Made by a program: the position numbers and the translations under genes. Source: Bradyrhizobium sp. C9 (GTDB taxonomy: Bacteria > Pseudomonadota > Alphaproteobacteria > Rhizobiales > Xanthobacteraceae). Taken from it: a stretch of 64,000 nt of DNA. A model generated the notes under the pieces. That model was not told where the DNA came from, ran no database searches, and saw nothing but the letters and a program-made list of their open reading frames with translations. This document shows positions 33,096-41,169 of the stretch, piece by piece. The stretch lies in assembly GCF_002532045.1 (NCBI RefSeq), contig NZ_NWTG01000010.1, forward strand, positions 186,001-250,000, given 5' to 3'. Position 1 is the stretch's first letter. Each line of letters begins with the position of its first letter.

Positions 33096-34103
33096 TCACA
33101 TCGGCCGGTAGGTCCGCACGTCGCTGGGGACGTTGACGCCGATCTTGATGGCGCCGACCGAGCGGATGATGTCGTCGCCGAGCAGCTGGGCGAAGCAGGC
33201 ATAGCCCCAATCGTTCATGTGCAGGCCGTCGGCGATGACGAAATCGTCGATCGGGATCGCCTGTTTCTCGTGCCAGTCGCGCATCACCTCGAAGCGCGGG
33301 AAGATGCCGACATGGCGCAGCGCGGCGATACGGCCGAGCAGCTTCACCATGCCGCGCGCGCTCTCGGGGCGCTCGGTGACGCGCGGCGAATATTGCGGAT
33401 CGACCAGCACGATATCGGCGCCGTCGGCCTGGATGCGCGCGACGCCGTCCTCGACCTGCTTGGCGGTCTCCGACGGATCGAGGTTGCGCAGCACCGCGTT
33501 GGTGCCGACCTGCCAGATCACCATGTCGGGATGCATGTCGAGCACTTCGGTCTGCAACCGCTTCATCATCTCGGGTGCATCCTCGCCGCCCTTGCCGCGA
33601 TTGAGCACGGTGATGTCGGCGGAGGGATACTGCCGGCGCAACTGCGCGGCGAGCCGGCTCGGATAGGTGAATTCCGGCGCCGACGAACCGTAGCCCTGGG
33701 TCGAGGACGAGCCGAACGCGATGATGACGACAGGCTTGCCGGCGGCGAGCTTGGCCGCGACATGCGGCAGCGAGCCGGTCGAGTTCGGCACACCGGTAGG
33801 CTGATGACAGGGCACGCGGTGGAAGATGTCGCTGGCGGATTTCGCAACCTGCTTCACCTTGTCGAGCGCCTTGGCGGCGACGCCCGGCTGCGGATTGGCC
33901 GCATCCGCTTCGACCGCGGCGGGCTTCGCAGCATCCGGCCTGGCGGCTTCAGTCTTTGCCCCTGACGACAACGCCGCATGCTGGTCGGCCTGGCCGGTCT
34001 GCGCACACAACGGCACGACCGAGAGCGGCGCGAGCAGCACCAGCGCCGCAACGGCGCACAGACTCCGCCCTGAGATAGAGCGAAAAGGGAAGGCAAAACG
34101 CAT
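33096..34103 (-). CDS. SGNH/GDSL-family hydrolase, intact catalytic residues
   Basis: A 335-residue exported protein. Signal/TM segment about 12-33, an Ala/Lys-rich linker to ~115, then an SGNH domain: block I GSSSTQG (131-137; Ser132 or Ser133 as nucleophile, the usual GDS aspartate replaced by Ser), block III GTN (199-201), block V DGLH (Asp291, His294). SGNH domains deacylate or transfer acyl groups. It is the third gene of an opgC operon, 14 bases after its paralogue, suggesting a role in glucan or other polysaccharide decoration. ATG 34103 is preferred over a TTG one codon upstream. Confidence 0.82.
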   Translation of the reverse strand: MRFAFPFRSISGRSLCAVAALVLLAPLSVVPLCAQTGQADQHAALSSGAKTEAARPDAAKPAAVEADAANPQPGVAAKALDKVKQVAKSASDIFHRVPCHQPTGVPNSTGSLPHVAAKLAAGKPVVIIAFGSSSTQGYGSSAPEFTYPSRLAAQLRRQYPSADITVLNRGKGGEDAPEMMKRLQTEVLDMHPDMVIWQVGTNAVLRNLDPSETAKQVEDGVARIQADGADIVLVDPQYSPRVTERPESARGMVKLLGRIAALRHVGIFPRFEVMRDWHEKQAIPIDDFVIADGLHMNDWGYACFAQLLGDDIIRSVGAIKIGVNVPSDVRTYRPM

Positions 34104-34117
34104 CAACTCGGCTTCCT

Positions 34118-34891
34118 CTAATTCTGCTGCACCGGGCCCAGATGGGCCGCATCGATCACGAATTTCGCCAGTGCGCGGCCGAGACAGGCATGAACCTTCT
34201 TGGCCAGATCGACACCGTGCGAGGTGCTGAACAGGTCAAAATATCCGGCGTCGCTCCACTGCTTCATAATCGCGAACCGGTCGAACAGCGGAACGTCGTG
34301 TTGCTGCGCCACCACCTTGATATTGTCGAGATATGGCGGCGCAGAGATCATCGTCTCCGTACGCGGGCTGTACTGCAGATTGACCAGCACCACGTCGGCC
34401 CCGGCGCCCCGCAACGCAACAACGCCATCGTTGATGGCGGTGCGGAAATCGTCAGGATCGACTGCTCGCATAGCATCGACGGTCCCGGTCTGCCAGATCA
34501 CCAAAGTAGGCTTTTTTGCTTCAACAAGCTTAACAAGGGTTCCCGCGGTTTCCTCGGCAGTGCTCTTCCCCTGTAATTCTACGGATAGATCGATGGTTGC
34601 CGCCGGAAATGCCTCCTTCAGCGCCGCCTGCAGCGTGGCCGGATAGGCGCTCGCCTCGTTGCCGGGAATGGTCGAAGAGCGGCTGCCCACCACCAGCACG
34701 TTGAGCGGCTGGTTGGCCTTCACCGCGTCGGTGACCTTCGGCAGCGAGCTCTCGCTTGCCAGCAGATAGGCCGGTACGTCGCAGGGCGGCGCCGGTGCAG
34801 GCTGCTCGGGGCTATCGCCGGCGCGCGCGGGCGCAGCCGCCAAACAGGCGGCCAGCAACATCAGGCCCAGCATCGTCCGCGCGGACTTCAT
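34118..34891 (-). CDS. SGNH-fold protein with degenerate active site
   Basis: A 257-residue protein with a signal peptide (cleavage near PARAG) and an SGNH-like fold similar in layout to the next gene (LVVGSRSST, WQTGTVDA, LVNLQYSPR, compare IIAFGSSST, WQVGTNAV, LVDPQYSPR). Block I keeps GSRSST (69-74), but block III has Val138 in place of the catalytic Asn, and block V lacks the Asp before His225. It may bind rather than cleave. It starts with GGAGGGGGAGC just upstream and overlaps the opgC stop by 4 bases (ATGA). Confidence 0.78.
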   Translation of the reverse strand: MKSARTMLGLMLLAACLAAAPARAGDSPEQPAPAPPCDVPAYLLASESSLPKVTDAVKANQPLNVLVVGSRSSTIPGNEASAYPATLQAALKEAFPAATIDLSVELQGKSTAEETAGTLVKLVEAKKPTLVIWQTGTVDAMRAVDPDDFRTAINDGVVALRGAGADVVLVNLQYSPRTETMISAPPYLDNIKVVAQQHDVPLFDRFAIMKQWSDAGYFDLFSTSHGVDLAKKVHACLGRALAKFVIDAAHLGPVQQN

Positions 34892-36147
34892 GCTCCCCCT
34901 CCCGCCAGATCGGCGTTGCCGGCGGCACCTTTTTTCGAGGCGCCTTTGTCGGCGGAGTGCTTGTACCACGAAATAATCCACGCCATGCCGCACATGATGA
35001 GGATGCCGCAGACGCTGATCAAGGCGTGCAGTGCGGCACCGCCCGAGACTTCGGCAAGCACGAAGTGTCCGGCAAAGGCGAGGAAGACCCCGAGACAGAA
35101 TATCTCAAGCGAATGCTGGCCACACAGGATCAATGGTCGCAGCCAGCGCGATTTCAGCCCCGGCCAGTCCCGCGGCAGGAAGCGCACGGTGAGGGCCGCG
35201 AGCGCCAGGAAGTGCGCGAACCGCAACACGTCCAGGTCGGTCTTGTTGATCGGATACATCCACTGCTCGATCACCTTCGGCATGATGTGGCCAAGCTGCG
35301 GCACGTACCAGGTCAGCGTCACGAAGAACGCGGCGACCAGATAGGCGATGCAGATCCACATCGTGATGTTCGACGACAGGATGCGCGACATCCGCCGCGC
35401 GCCGCCGAGCGCGCACCAGGCGCCGAACACGAACAGCAATTGCCAGGCGAACGGGTTGAACGCCCAGAAGCCGTTCGGATAGGCCGACAGATAAAGATCG
35501 AACTGCCAGGTCAGCGCGTAGAGCAGGACCGACAGGCCGAGCGTGACATCGGGCTTCCACTTCATCAGCCACAGGATCAGCGGCAGGAACAGCATCAGCA
35601 CGATGTAGAGCGGCAGCACGTCCATGTTGACGGGGCGGAAGCGCAGCAGCAACGCTTGCACGATGGTGACGTCGGGCTGCTTGAGGAAGTCCATGATCCC
35701 CATCTCTTCAGAGTAGAGCGGGTTCTCGAACGAGGTCGCGACATAGGAGATCTCGGCGAGGAAGATCGTGAACAGGAAGACATGCGCGACATAGATCTGC
35801 CAGACCCGGCGCAAGATGCGCGCAGTCGCGATCACGAAGCCGCCCTCCAGCATCGCGCGCCCATAGACGAAGGCCGCGGTGTAACCGGAGATGAAGATGA
35901 AGATCTCGGTGGCGTCGGAGAAGCCGTAGTTGCGGATCGTAAGCCAGGTCAGAAGATTGGTCGGCAGATGGTCGATGAAGATAAGCCACAGCGCGAGCCC
36001 GCGGAACAGATCGAGCCGGAGCTCGCGCTCGCCGGTCACCGGCAGCGTGATCGCGGGCGCCGCCGCCACGGCTTTCGCCTTGACCTCTGTATCGGCATTG
36101 GCGTCAGCCACCGGTGGACCGGCTATGGGATCGGCAATCGAGCTCAT
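34888..36147 (-). CDS. opgC: OpgC-family membrane acyltransferase (glucan succinylation)
   Basis: A 419-residue integral membrane protein with about 10 TM helices. The N-terminal part has RELRLDLFRGLALWLIFIDH, the entry motif of the OpgC/acyltransferase-3-like family, and TEIFIFISGYTAAFVYGRAM. OpgC proteins transfer succinyl groups to osmoregulated periplasmic glucans (known in Rhodobacter). ATG 36147 is chosen because upstream sequence is out of family. The gene leads a three-gene operon with two exported SGNH-fold proteins. Confidence 0.87.
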   Translation of the reverse strand: MSSIADPIAGPPVADANADTEVKAKAVAAAPAITLPVTGERELRLDLFRGLALWLIFIDHLPTNLLTWLTIRNYGFSDATEIFIFISGYTAAFVYGRAMLEGGFVIATARILRRVWQIYVAHVFLFTIFLAEISYVATSFENPLYSEEMGIMDFLKQPDVTIVQALLLRFRPVNMDVLPLYIVLMLFLPLILWLMKWKPDVTLGLSVLLYALTWQFDLYLSAYPNGFWAFNPFAWQLLFVFGAWCALGGARRMSRILSSNITMWICIAYLVAAFFVTLTWYVPQLGHIMPKVIEQWMYPINKTDLDVLRFAHFLALAALTVRFLPRDWPGLKSRWLRPLILCGQHSLEIFCLGVFLAFAGHFVLAEVSGGAALHALISVCGILIMCGMAWIISWYKHSADKGASKKGAAGNADLAGGGA

Positions 36148-36421
36148 CAAACACCGTGTCAGCTGCGGGCGCCCGCAGGCCGTGCTGAAAAGATAATATC
36201 GGTCCGCGACTTGCCGACAAAGCGCAGAGTGCGGCGACATGCGGCCGCGCTTTAGAGCGGAACTATGTTGAAACCACGATGAACAGACGCCCTCCGGGGC
36301 CGGCTTTTCACGGCCTGCCCGACGATTGGTTCCGGCTGACCAATTGGCTATGATGGGCGCCTGTTTGCGCATGATCCGGCCGAGAGACGGATTTTGCGCC
36401 GAGATCATCGGATTGAGCCGA

Positions 36422-36820
36422 ATGTACCGCGCCGTTACCCGCCAGATCGAAGTCACCGTCGAGCCGAATTTCATGCCGGAGCGCTCGTCGATCGACCGGC
36501 GCGAGTATTTCTGGTCGTACAAGATCGTGATCGTCAATTCAGGGCCGGAAACGGTGCAACTGCGGACACGGCACTGGATCATCACCGACGCCACCGGCCG
36601 CCGCCAGGAGGTGCGTGGCGAGGGCGTGGTCGGCGAGCAGCCGGTGCTCGCGCCCGGCGAGCGCTTCGAATACACCTCCGGCGTGCCGCTGCCGACCGCG
36701 TCCGGCTTCATGACCGGCAGCTACCAGATGGTCACCGAAGCCGGCGAGCGCTTCGACATCGACGTGCCGACCTTCTCGCTGGACAGCCCGAGCCCGGACG
36801 GGAAAAGGGTGTTGAATTAG
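36422..36820 (+). CDS. apaG: ApaG (DUF525) domain protein
   Basis: A 132-residue single-domain ApaG. It begins MYRAVTRQIEVTVEPNF and contains YFWSYKIVIVNSG, LRTRHWIITDATGR and the conserved GVVGEQPVLAPGE-F-Y-SG segment; the fold is an Ig-like beta sandwich. Function is unclear in most bacteria (linked to Co2+ resistance and cell-shape effects). ATG 36422 matches the family start; about 30 residues upstream in frame do not. Monocistronic and divergent from opgC. Confidence 0.93.
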   Translation: MYRAVTRQIEVTVEPNFMPERSSIDRREYFWSYKIVIVNSGPETVQLRTRHWIITDATGRRQEVRGEGVVGEQPVLAPGERFEYTSGVPLPTASGFMTGSYQMVTEAGERFDIDVPTFSLDSPSPDGKRVLN

Positions 36821-36986
36821 CCGTGCCGTCGGTGCCGCCGCGCAGTCGTACCGGCTAAATGCAGGGCACGAAAATTCTGAGAAATGGAAGTAATTCCAGG
36901 ATTTCCGATCGGCCTGACGGGCGAACCCGGCACGATTGAACTCAACCCGTCACCGTTGTCGCGCGTGACCATCGAAGCCTCCGGTT

Positions 36987-37247
36987 TCAGAAATTCGCGG
37001 CGACCAGATCGTAAGACCCCCTGCTTCCGCGGACATAGACCCTGGCCGCAGCGGCACATATCCGATCGCGGTTGGCATCGAAGGCGTGCAGAAGGCCCGG
37101 CTCGTCGAGGTAGGCATCCGATTGAAGTCGCTTCAATGCGCCTTCGGTGACGAAGAACGATGCCTCAATAGCACTGTCATATCCCCAAAACCGCACGGCG
37201 CGCCGCGTTTGGTCGTATGAACGACTATGGTTTGGAAATTCAATCAT
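36987..37247 (-). CDS. DUF1488 family small protein
   Basis: An 86-residue protein with the typical DUF1488 pattern: EFPNHSRSYDQTRRAVRFWGYDS, then a helical tail ending DLVAANF. The function is unknown. It has no signal peptide. It is on the opposite strand from its neighbours apaG and the HWE kinase, whose start lies about 290 bases away. Confidence 0.85.
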   Translation of the reverse strand: MIEFPNHSRSYDQTRRAVRFWGYDSAIEASFFVTEGALKRLQSDAYLDEPGLLHAFDANRDRICAAAARVYVRGSRGSYDLVAANF

Positions 37248-37532
37248 GGGTAAGGCCTATCAGGTTGTTGCCACAGCTTGTCGTGATCCGTGACACGCGC
37301 ATTGAAGCGACGTGACGTTTGGTCGATCGGTTACAAGATTTGGCAGCTAAGGCTTCGCGCTTCCGCAAAGGGGATGCTGTAACAATACAGTTGCGCTGCT
37401 GATCAGGTGGCTACTCCGCTGTCGAATGACAAGCCCACTCGGCGCGTATCCGGGCAATCGCTCGCGTTTTCGCGCCGGATACGTCCAGATTCGCCCGATT
37501 GGGCAGAAAACATTCTGCCGAAGAGCCAGCTT

Positions 37533-38330
37533 ATGATGGTACGGTCGATGATGTCTCCAGCCGACCTCCGCACAGACCCCGGTGCTGCAAGCAGCTTGGC
37601 ACCGCAGCAGGACGTTGTGGCGGAAGAAAATATCAGCCTTCGGCTTCTGCTCGCGCAGGCCGCGATCGATGCCCAGAGTTTGCTGACCGCGGCCGGCATT
37701 GACGCCAGGGAGCGCGAAGCGGCCGACAAGCTGCAGAAGGTGATCCTCGAGGAGCTGCACCACCGCATCAAGAACACGATCGCAACCGTCGGTGCCATTG
37801 TCTCCCAGAGTCTGAGCAATCTGGAAGGGGTCGAACATGCGCAGCACGCCATCCAGGGCAGGTTGCTGGCGCTCGGGCGGGCGCACGATCTCCTGCTGCA
37901 GGCAAGATGGAGCAGCGCGGATCTCGGCACGGTGGTCCGCGGCGCCACCGAAGCCTTCGACAATCCGGATGAGCCGAAATTCTCGATTTCGGGACCCGGT
38001 ATTCGCATGACATCGGGCGCCGTCATCGCCATCGCAATGACGCTCAACGAGCTCTGCACGAACACCACGAAGTTCGGCGCCCTGTCCGCCCCACAGGGGC
38101 GGATCGACATCAGTTGGACGCTGGATCAACCAACACAGCGCCTGCATCTGACATGGACCGAGAAGAACGGTCCGGCAGTCCACCCTCCGGAACGGCGCAG
38201 CTTCGGAACACGGTTGATCGAAACGCTCGGCAGGCAGCTGCGCGGCGACGTGCGGCTAAGCTATGAGCCGACCGGTTTCGTGTACACATTCGACGCACCA
38301 TTGGCTTCTCTTACTTCGTCGACTGCATAG
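37533..38330 (+). CDS. HWE-family sensor histidine kinase without recognisable sensor domain
   Basis: A 265-residue cytoplasmic kinase. The HWE/HisKA_2 phospho-acceptor helix is ELHHRIKN with His77 (the second His), the N box is LNELCTNTTKFGALS, the WxE motif reads LTWTEKNGPAV, and the G box has FGTRLIETLG. Between the start and His77 is only a short helical stretch. HWE kinases often feed PhyR, the anti-anti-sigma switch of sigma-EcfG; a sigma-EcfG-like promoter follows at 38614. The start is uncertain: a GTG at 37407 would add 42 residues. Confidence 0.85.
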   Translation: MMVRSMMSPADLRTDPGAASSLAPQQDVVAEENISLRLLLAQAAIDAQSLLTAAGIDAREREAADKLQKVILEELHHRIKNTIATVGAIVSQSLSNLEGVEHAQHAIQGRLLALGRAHDLLLQARWSSADLGTVVRGATEAFDNPDEPKFSISGPGIRMTSGAVIAIAMTLNELCTNTTKFGALSAPQGRIDISWTLDQPTQRLHLTWTEKNGPAVHPPERRSFGTRLIETLGRQLRGDVRLSYEPTGFVYTFDAPLASLTSSTA

Positions 38331-38802
38331 CCGACATCCCGAACTCACGCCAAAGTCTGGATATCGCCCTCGATTGCGAATTGAGTCGACTACCGGACGT
38401 AAGGGGTATCTACTGCGGTCATCACTGCTCCGCGCACATCAATGATTGGCTGACATCTCCCGGCCTGCGAACGCCGAGCTAACTGCCAATCTTGAGGAGA
38501 AAGCCCCAGTACGGGGCCGACTGAAGCCGCCATTCTTCCGATGCCACTGGGGCATGGCCTCCGGTCGCCTCCCACCAAGCGACGGCTTCGACATTGCTTT
38601 CAACTGTGCTTCAGGAACAGGCGACCGTGGTGAACGTTGTCGAGGTACAGATATTCGCGCGCGCAATCCGATCTGCTCGTGCCCGGTGATTTGTGGCCTT
38701 GGTGCTCGTTATTCAACCCTTTGCCTCCCATATACAAATCAATCCTCGTCAGCCATCGAGATGGGTCGGAATGCGCGGAGACCTCCAAAGAAAGGGCCCG
38801 CC
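38331..38802. other. 472-bp intergenic region carrying a stress-type promoter
   Basis: Apart from the sigma-EcfG-like promoter at 38614-38638, no gene, repeat or terminator is recognised. The in-frame extension of the next gene back to 38446 shows no family-like sequence. Confidence 0.5.
38614..38638 (+). promoter_or_regulatory. Sigma-EcfG-type promoter (GGAAC-N16-CGTT)
   Basis: GGAAC at 38614-38618 and CGTT at 38635-38638 with exactly 16 bases between, the consensus of the alphaproteobacterial general stress sigma factor EcfG. It lies about 160 bases upstream of the three-gene operon 38803-39949. A chance match to nine fixed bases at an allowed spacing is uncommon in a region this size, but one site is not proof. 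Confidence 0.65.
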
Positions 38803-39297
38803 ATGTTCAAGTCTCAGCAGTACCGCGCCAAGGCAGCCGCATACGGCGAACTGATCAAGCGTTCGAGCAGTCAGGGCGAAAGCCACAAGTTTCAAGAGCA
38901 GCAAGATCGCCTCGCTTCGCTCGCGGATAACGAGCAAGGACTGGCGGACAATTTCGACGACGCAATAAACGTTGCGGAGCAGGACCGCTCTCGCGGCGCC
39001 GCCCTCGCCGCCGAAGAGGAGTACGTTCTGCGGTGTCTCGGCGCGGCCATTATCATGCAATGGAACGTCCTGCCGAAGGCGCTGCAGCGGGAAATCTTCG
39101 ACACCGCCGGATCGGTCGGAAAACTGTTGGAGACGTCGGCGCTCCGCGGGCAGATCGCGCGCTTCCTGCACAAGCACAAGGATGATGCCGGTCGCGACAA
39201 GGTTCTGGAGGCGCGTCAGGACGCGAGATCGGGCGCTGCGGCTTTGTCGCGATGGGACAATGAAGGAGGTGCAGTCCCCGATGGACTGCCGATGTGA
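38803..39297 (+). CDS. Hypothetical helical protein, first of a stress-type operon
   Basis: A 164-residue protein I cannot name. It is highly charged and mostly helical (begins FKSQQYRAKAAAYGELIKRS, with a Gln/Asp-rich segment QEQQDRLASLADNEQGLADN). No signal peptide or TM segment. ATG 38803 is the preferred start; ATG 38761 in frame would add 14 residues. It is the first of three genes with gaps of 27 and 22 bases. Confidence 0.65.
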   Translation: MFKSQQYRAKAAAYGELIKRSSSQGESHKFQEQQDRLASLADNEQGLADNFDDAINVAEQDRSRGAALAAEEEYVLRCLGAAIIMQWNVLPKALQREIFDTAGSVGKLLETSALRGQIARFLHKHKDDAGRDKVLEARQDARSGAAALSRWDNEGGAVPDGLPM

Positions 39298-39324
39298 GCC
39301 AACTACGACAACAGGAGATTCGCC

Positions 39325-39696
39325 ATGTCACTTACCCAATTTTGCGTCGATGACGCACACCACAGCATGGACGGGTTGCGACTTCTCGCCCGTGATGGAA
39401 ATGAATGGGTCGAGGCATTCATCGGCCGCAAGGTGATGGACGTCTGGGCCGAGTCTGTCGAGCGCCGCGGCGGACATCAAAGCCTGTTCCGCGATCAATA
39501 CAACGCACTCGGCAGGCTGAACCTGGCGGCGATCGAGCGGATCGTCAGTGCGAAATACCAACGCGGTGCTGCGTTCAACCGCCAGCATCCCTATGTCGAG
39601 GTGCTGTTCTCGGATATCACCGACAGCGGGGAGACCTTGAATCTGAGCGGGCTCGTGCGCGAGACCCTGCCGCCCGCGTTTCACCGGCTGAGTTGA
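39325..39696 (+). CDS. Hypothetical protein, weakly DUF1488-like
   Basis: A 123-residue protein. The core GLRLLARDGNEWVEAFIGRKVM followed by LFRDQYNALGRLNLAAIERIV resembles the strand-strand-helix layout of DUF1488 (compare 36987-37247), but the family's FPN and RFWG motifs are absent, so this is tentative. No signal peptide. Middle gene of the small operon with a preceding AGGAG-like site. Confidence 0.6.
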   Translation: MSLTQFCVDDAHHSMDGLRLLARDGNEWVEAFIGRKVMDVWAESVERRGGHQSLFRDQYNALGRLNLAAIERIVSAKYQRGAAFNRQHPYVEVLFSDITDSGETLNLSGLVRETLPPAFHRLS

Positions 39697-39718
39697 GATC
39701 GACCCAGGAGGAATTCCC

Positions 39719-39949
39719 ATGACGAAGAAATCCCTGCTCTCTATTGACGAACCCGAGCTGAAGAAGCCGCTGCGCGCCGACCGGCCTCCTACCGAAGGTT
39801 TCGTGATTATCGTCGACAAACAATTCAAGTCGGAGTTCGACAGCGCCGAGGCTGCTGAAACCTCTGGCCGACAATTGAAGGCGGCGTATCCGATGCTTCA
39901 GATTGAAATCTACGACGCCACCAGCAAGGCCCGTACTTTGCTGAGCTGA
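39719..39949 (+). CDS. Small hypothetical protein (76 residues)
   Basis: An unrecognised acidic protein; the N-terminal 25 residues are polar (LLSIDEPELKKPLRADRPPTE), followed by an alpha/beta segment (GFVIIVDKQFKSEF...LKAAYPMLQIEIYD). It has an excellent ribosome site, AGGAGGAA, about 5 bases before ATG 39719. Last gene of the operon; hslO is convergent 21 bases beyond with no clear terminator. Confidence 0.65.
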   Translation: MTKKSLLSIDEPELKKPLRADRPPTEGFVIIVDKQFKSEFDSAEAAETSGRQLKAAYPMLQIEIYDATSKARTLLS

Positions 39950-39970
39950 CAGGCATGGCTGCCGGGCAGC

Positions 39971-40972
39971 CTATTCCACGCCCGCTTCCTGCGGCGTGAA
40001 CTCGTACACCGACGAGCAGAACTCGCAGGTCACGACGACCTTGCCGTCCTTGACCATCTCGGCGCGATCGTTCGGCGCAAAGCTCTTCAGCATCGACGAC
40101 ACCGCATCGCGCGAGCAGGAGCACTGCGCGCGCAGCGGTTGCGGGTTGAAGACGCGCACGCCGCGCTCGTGGAACAGGCGGTACAGCAGCCGCTCGCCGG
40201 AGAGATCGGGATCGATCAGCTCGACATCCTCGACGGTGGAGATCAGCGACTGTCCTTCGATCCAGGCATCGTCATCCGGCACCGAATGCGTGGCCGTGCC
40301 CTCCGGCGCGTCGCCGGGATGCAGATCGGCCTGCTTGGCGCGTTCGGGTGCCTTGGGCAGGAACTGCAGCAGGATGCCGCCGGCGCGCCAATGCAGCTTG
40401 CCGCCTTCGCCGCCGCGCATCTCTTCGCCGACCGCTAGACGCACCCGGGTCGGAATCTGCTCGGAGCGCAGGAAATATTCGTGGGCCGCCTCTTCCAGGC
40501 CATCGCCGTCGAGCGCGACCAGGCCCTGGTAGCGGCTGGTGTTGGAGCCCTGATCGATCGTCATCGCAAGGTGGCCCTTGCCGAGCAACTCACCCGAGGT
40601 CTGCCCCTCCTTGAGGCGCGCCGCATCGTAGCGCGCATAGGCACGCAGCCGGTCGGGCGCCTGGAAGTCGACGATCAGGAGCGAGACCGGGCCTTCTGTC
40701 CGGGTCTGCAGGATGAAGCGGCCCTCGAACTTGACCGACGAGCCGAGCAGCGTCGTCAGCACGATGGCCTCGCCGAGCAGCTTGCCGACCGCGGGCGGAT
40801 AATCGTGCTTGTGCAGGATCTCGTCGAGCGCGGGGCCGAGCCGGGTCAGCCGGCCGCGCAGGTCCAGCGCGCCGACCTCGAAGGCCAGCACGGCATCGTC
40901 GACAGGAACTGCCGAGGGCGCGCGAACTGGCGTCTCGGGCTCGATTTTGATGTCAGGGGATTGAGAAACCAT
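39971..40972 (-). CDS. hslO: Hsp33 redox-regulated chaperone
   Basis: A 333-residue Hsp33. The C-terminal redox switch binds zinc through Cys284, Cys286, Cys316 and Cys319 (CxC ... CxxC); oxidation releases zinc and activates the holdase. The N-terminal 30 residues are a non-conserved extension. It follows argF on the same strand but 197 bases away across a repeat element, so co-transcription is uncertain. Confidence 0.95.
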   Translation of the reverse strand: MVSQSPDIKIEPETPVRAPSAVPVDDAVLAFEVGALDLRGRLTRLGPALDEILHKHDYPPAVGKLLGEAIVLTTLLGSSVKFEGRFILQTRTEGPVSLLIVDFQAPDRLRAYARYDAARLKEGQTSGELLGKGHLAMTIDQGSNTSRYQGLVALDGDGLEEAAHEYFLRSEQIPTRVRLAVGEEMRGGEGGKLHWRAGGILLQFLPKAPERAKQADLHPGDAPEGTATHSVPDDDAWIEGQSLISTVEDVELIDPDLSGERLLYRLFHERGVRVFNPQPLRAQCSCSRDAVSSMLKSFAPNDRAEMVKDGKVVVTCEFCSSVYEFTPQEAGVE

Positions 40973-41031
40973 GGCGCTCTATCTGGGGTCTCGGACCGCA
41001 AAACGAAAGGGGTTCACTCAAACGAGAGATC

Positions 41032-41149
41032 GTCGTCCCGGCGAAGGCCGGGACCCATAACCACAGGATTTTGTCGCGACACAAGGCGTCTCCCCTTGTG
41101 GCTCTTTCACGGGCCGCGGCGTATGGGTCCCGGCCTTCGCCGGGACGAC
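41032..41149. repeat. Inverted-repeat element, family B, 118 bp
   Basis: Perfect 27-base arms at 41032-41058 and 41123-41149 (GTCGTCCCGGCGAAGGCCGG... and complement). The ~64-base centre contains an AAGG/CCTT mini-hairpin (about 41083-41099) and differs from the centre of the copy at 28611-28731, although both have ACCACAG just inside the left arm. It separates argF from hslO. Confidence 0.92.
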
Positions 41150-41169
41150 AACGCCTTAGCGACCGACGC

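Noticed and set aside
36838..36986. Possible regulatory repeat between apaG and the DUF1488 gene
   Set aside because: No inverted repeat or promoter match strong enough to report was found.
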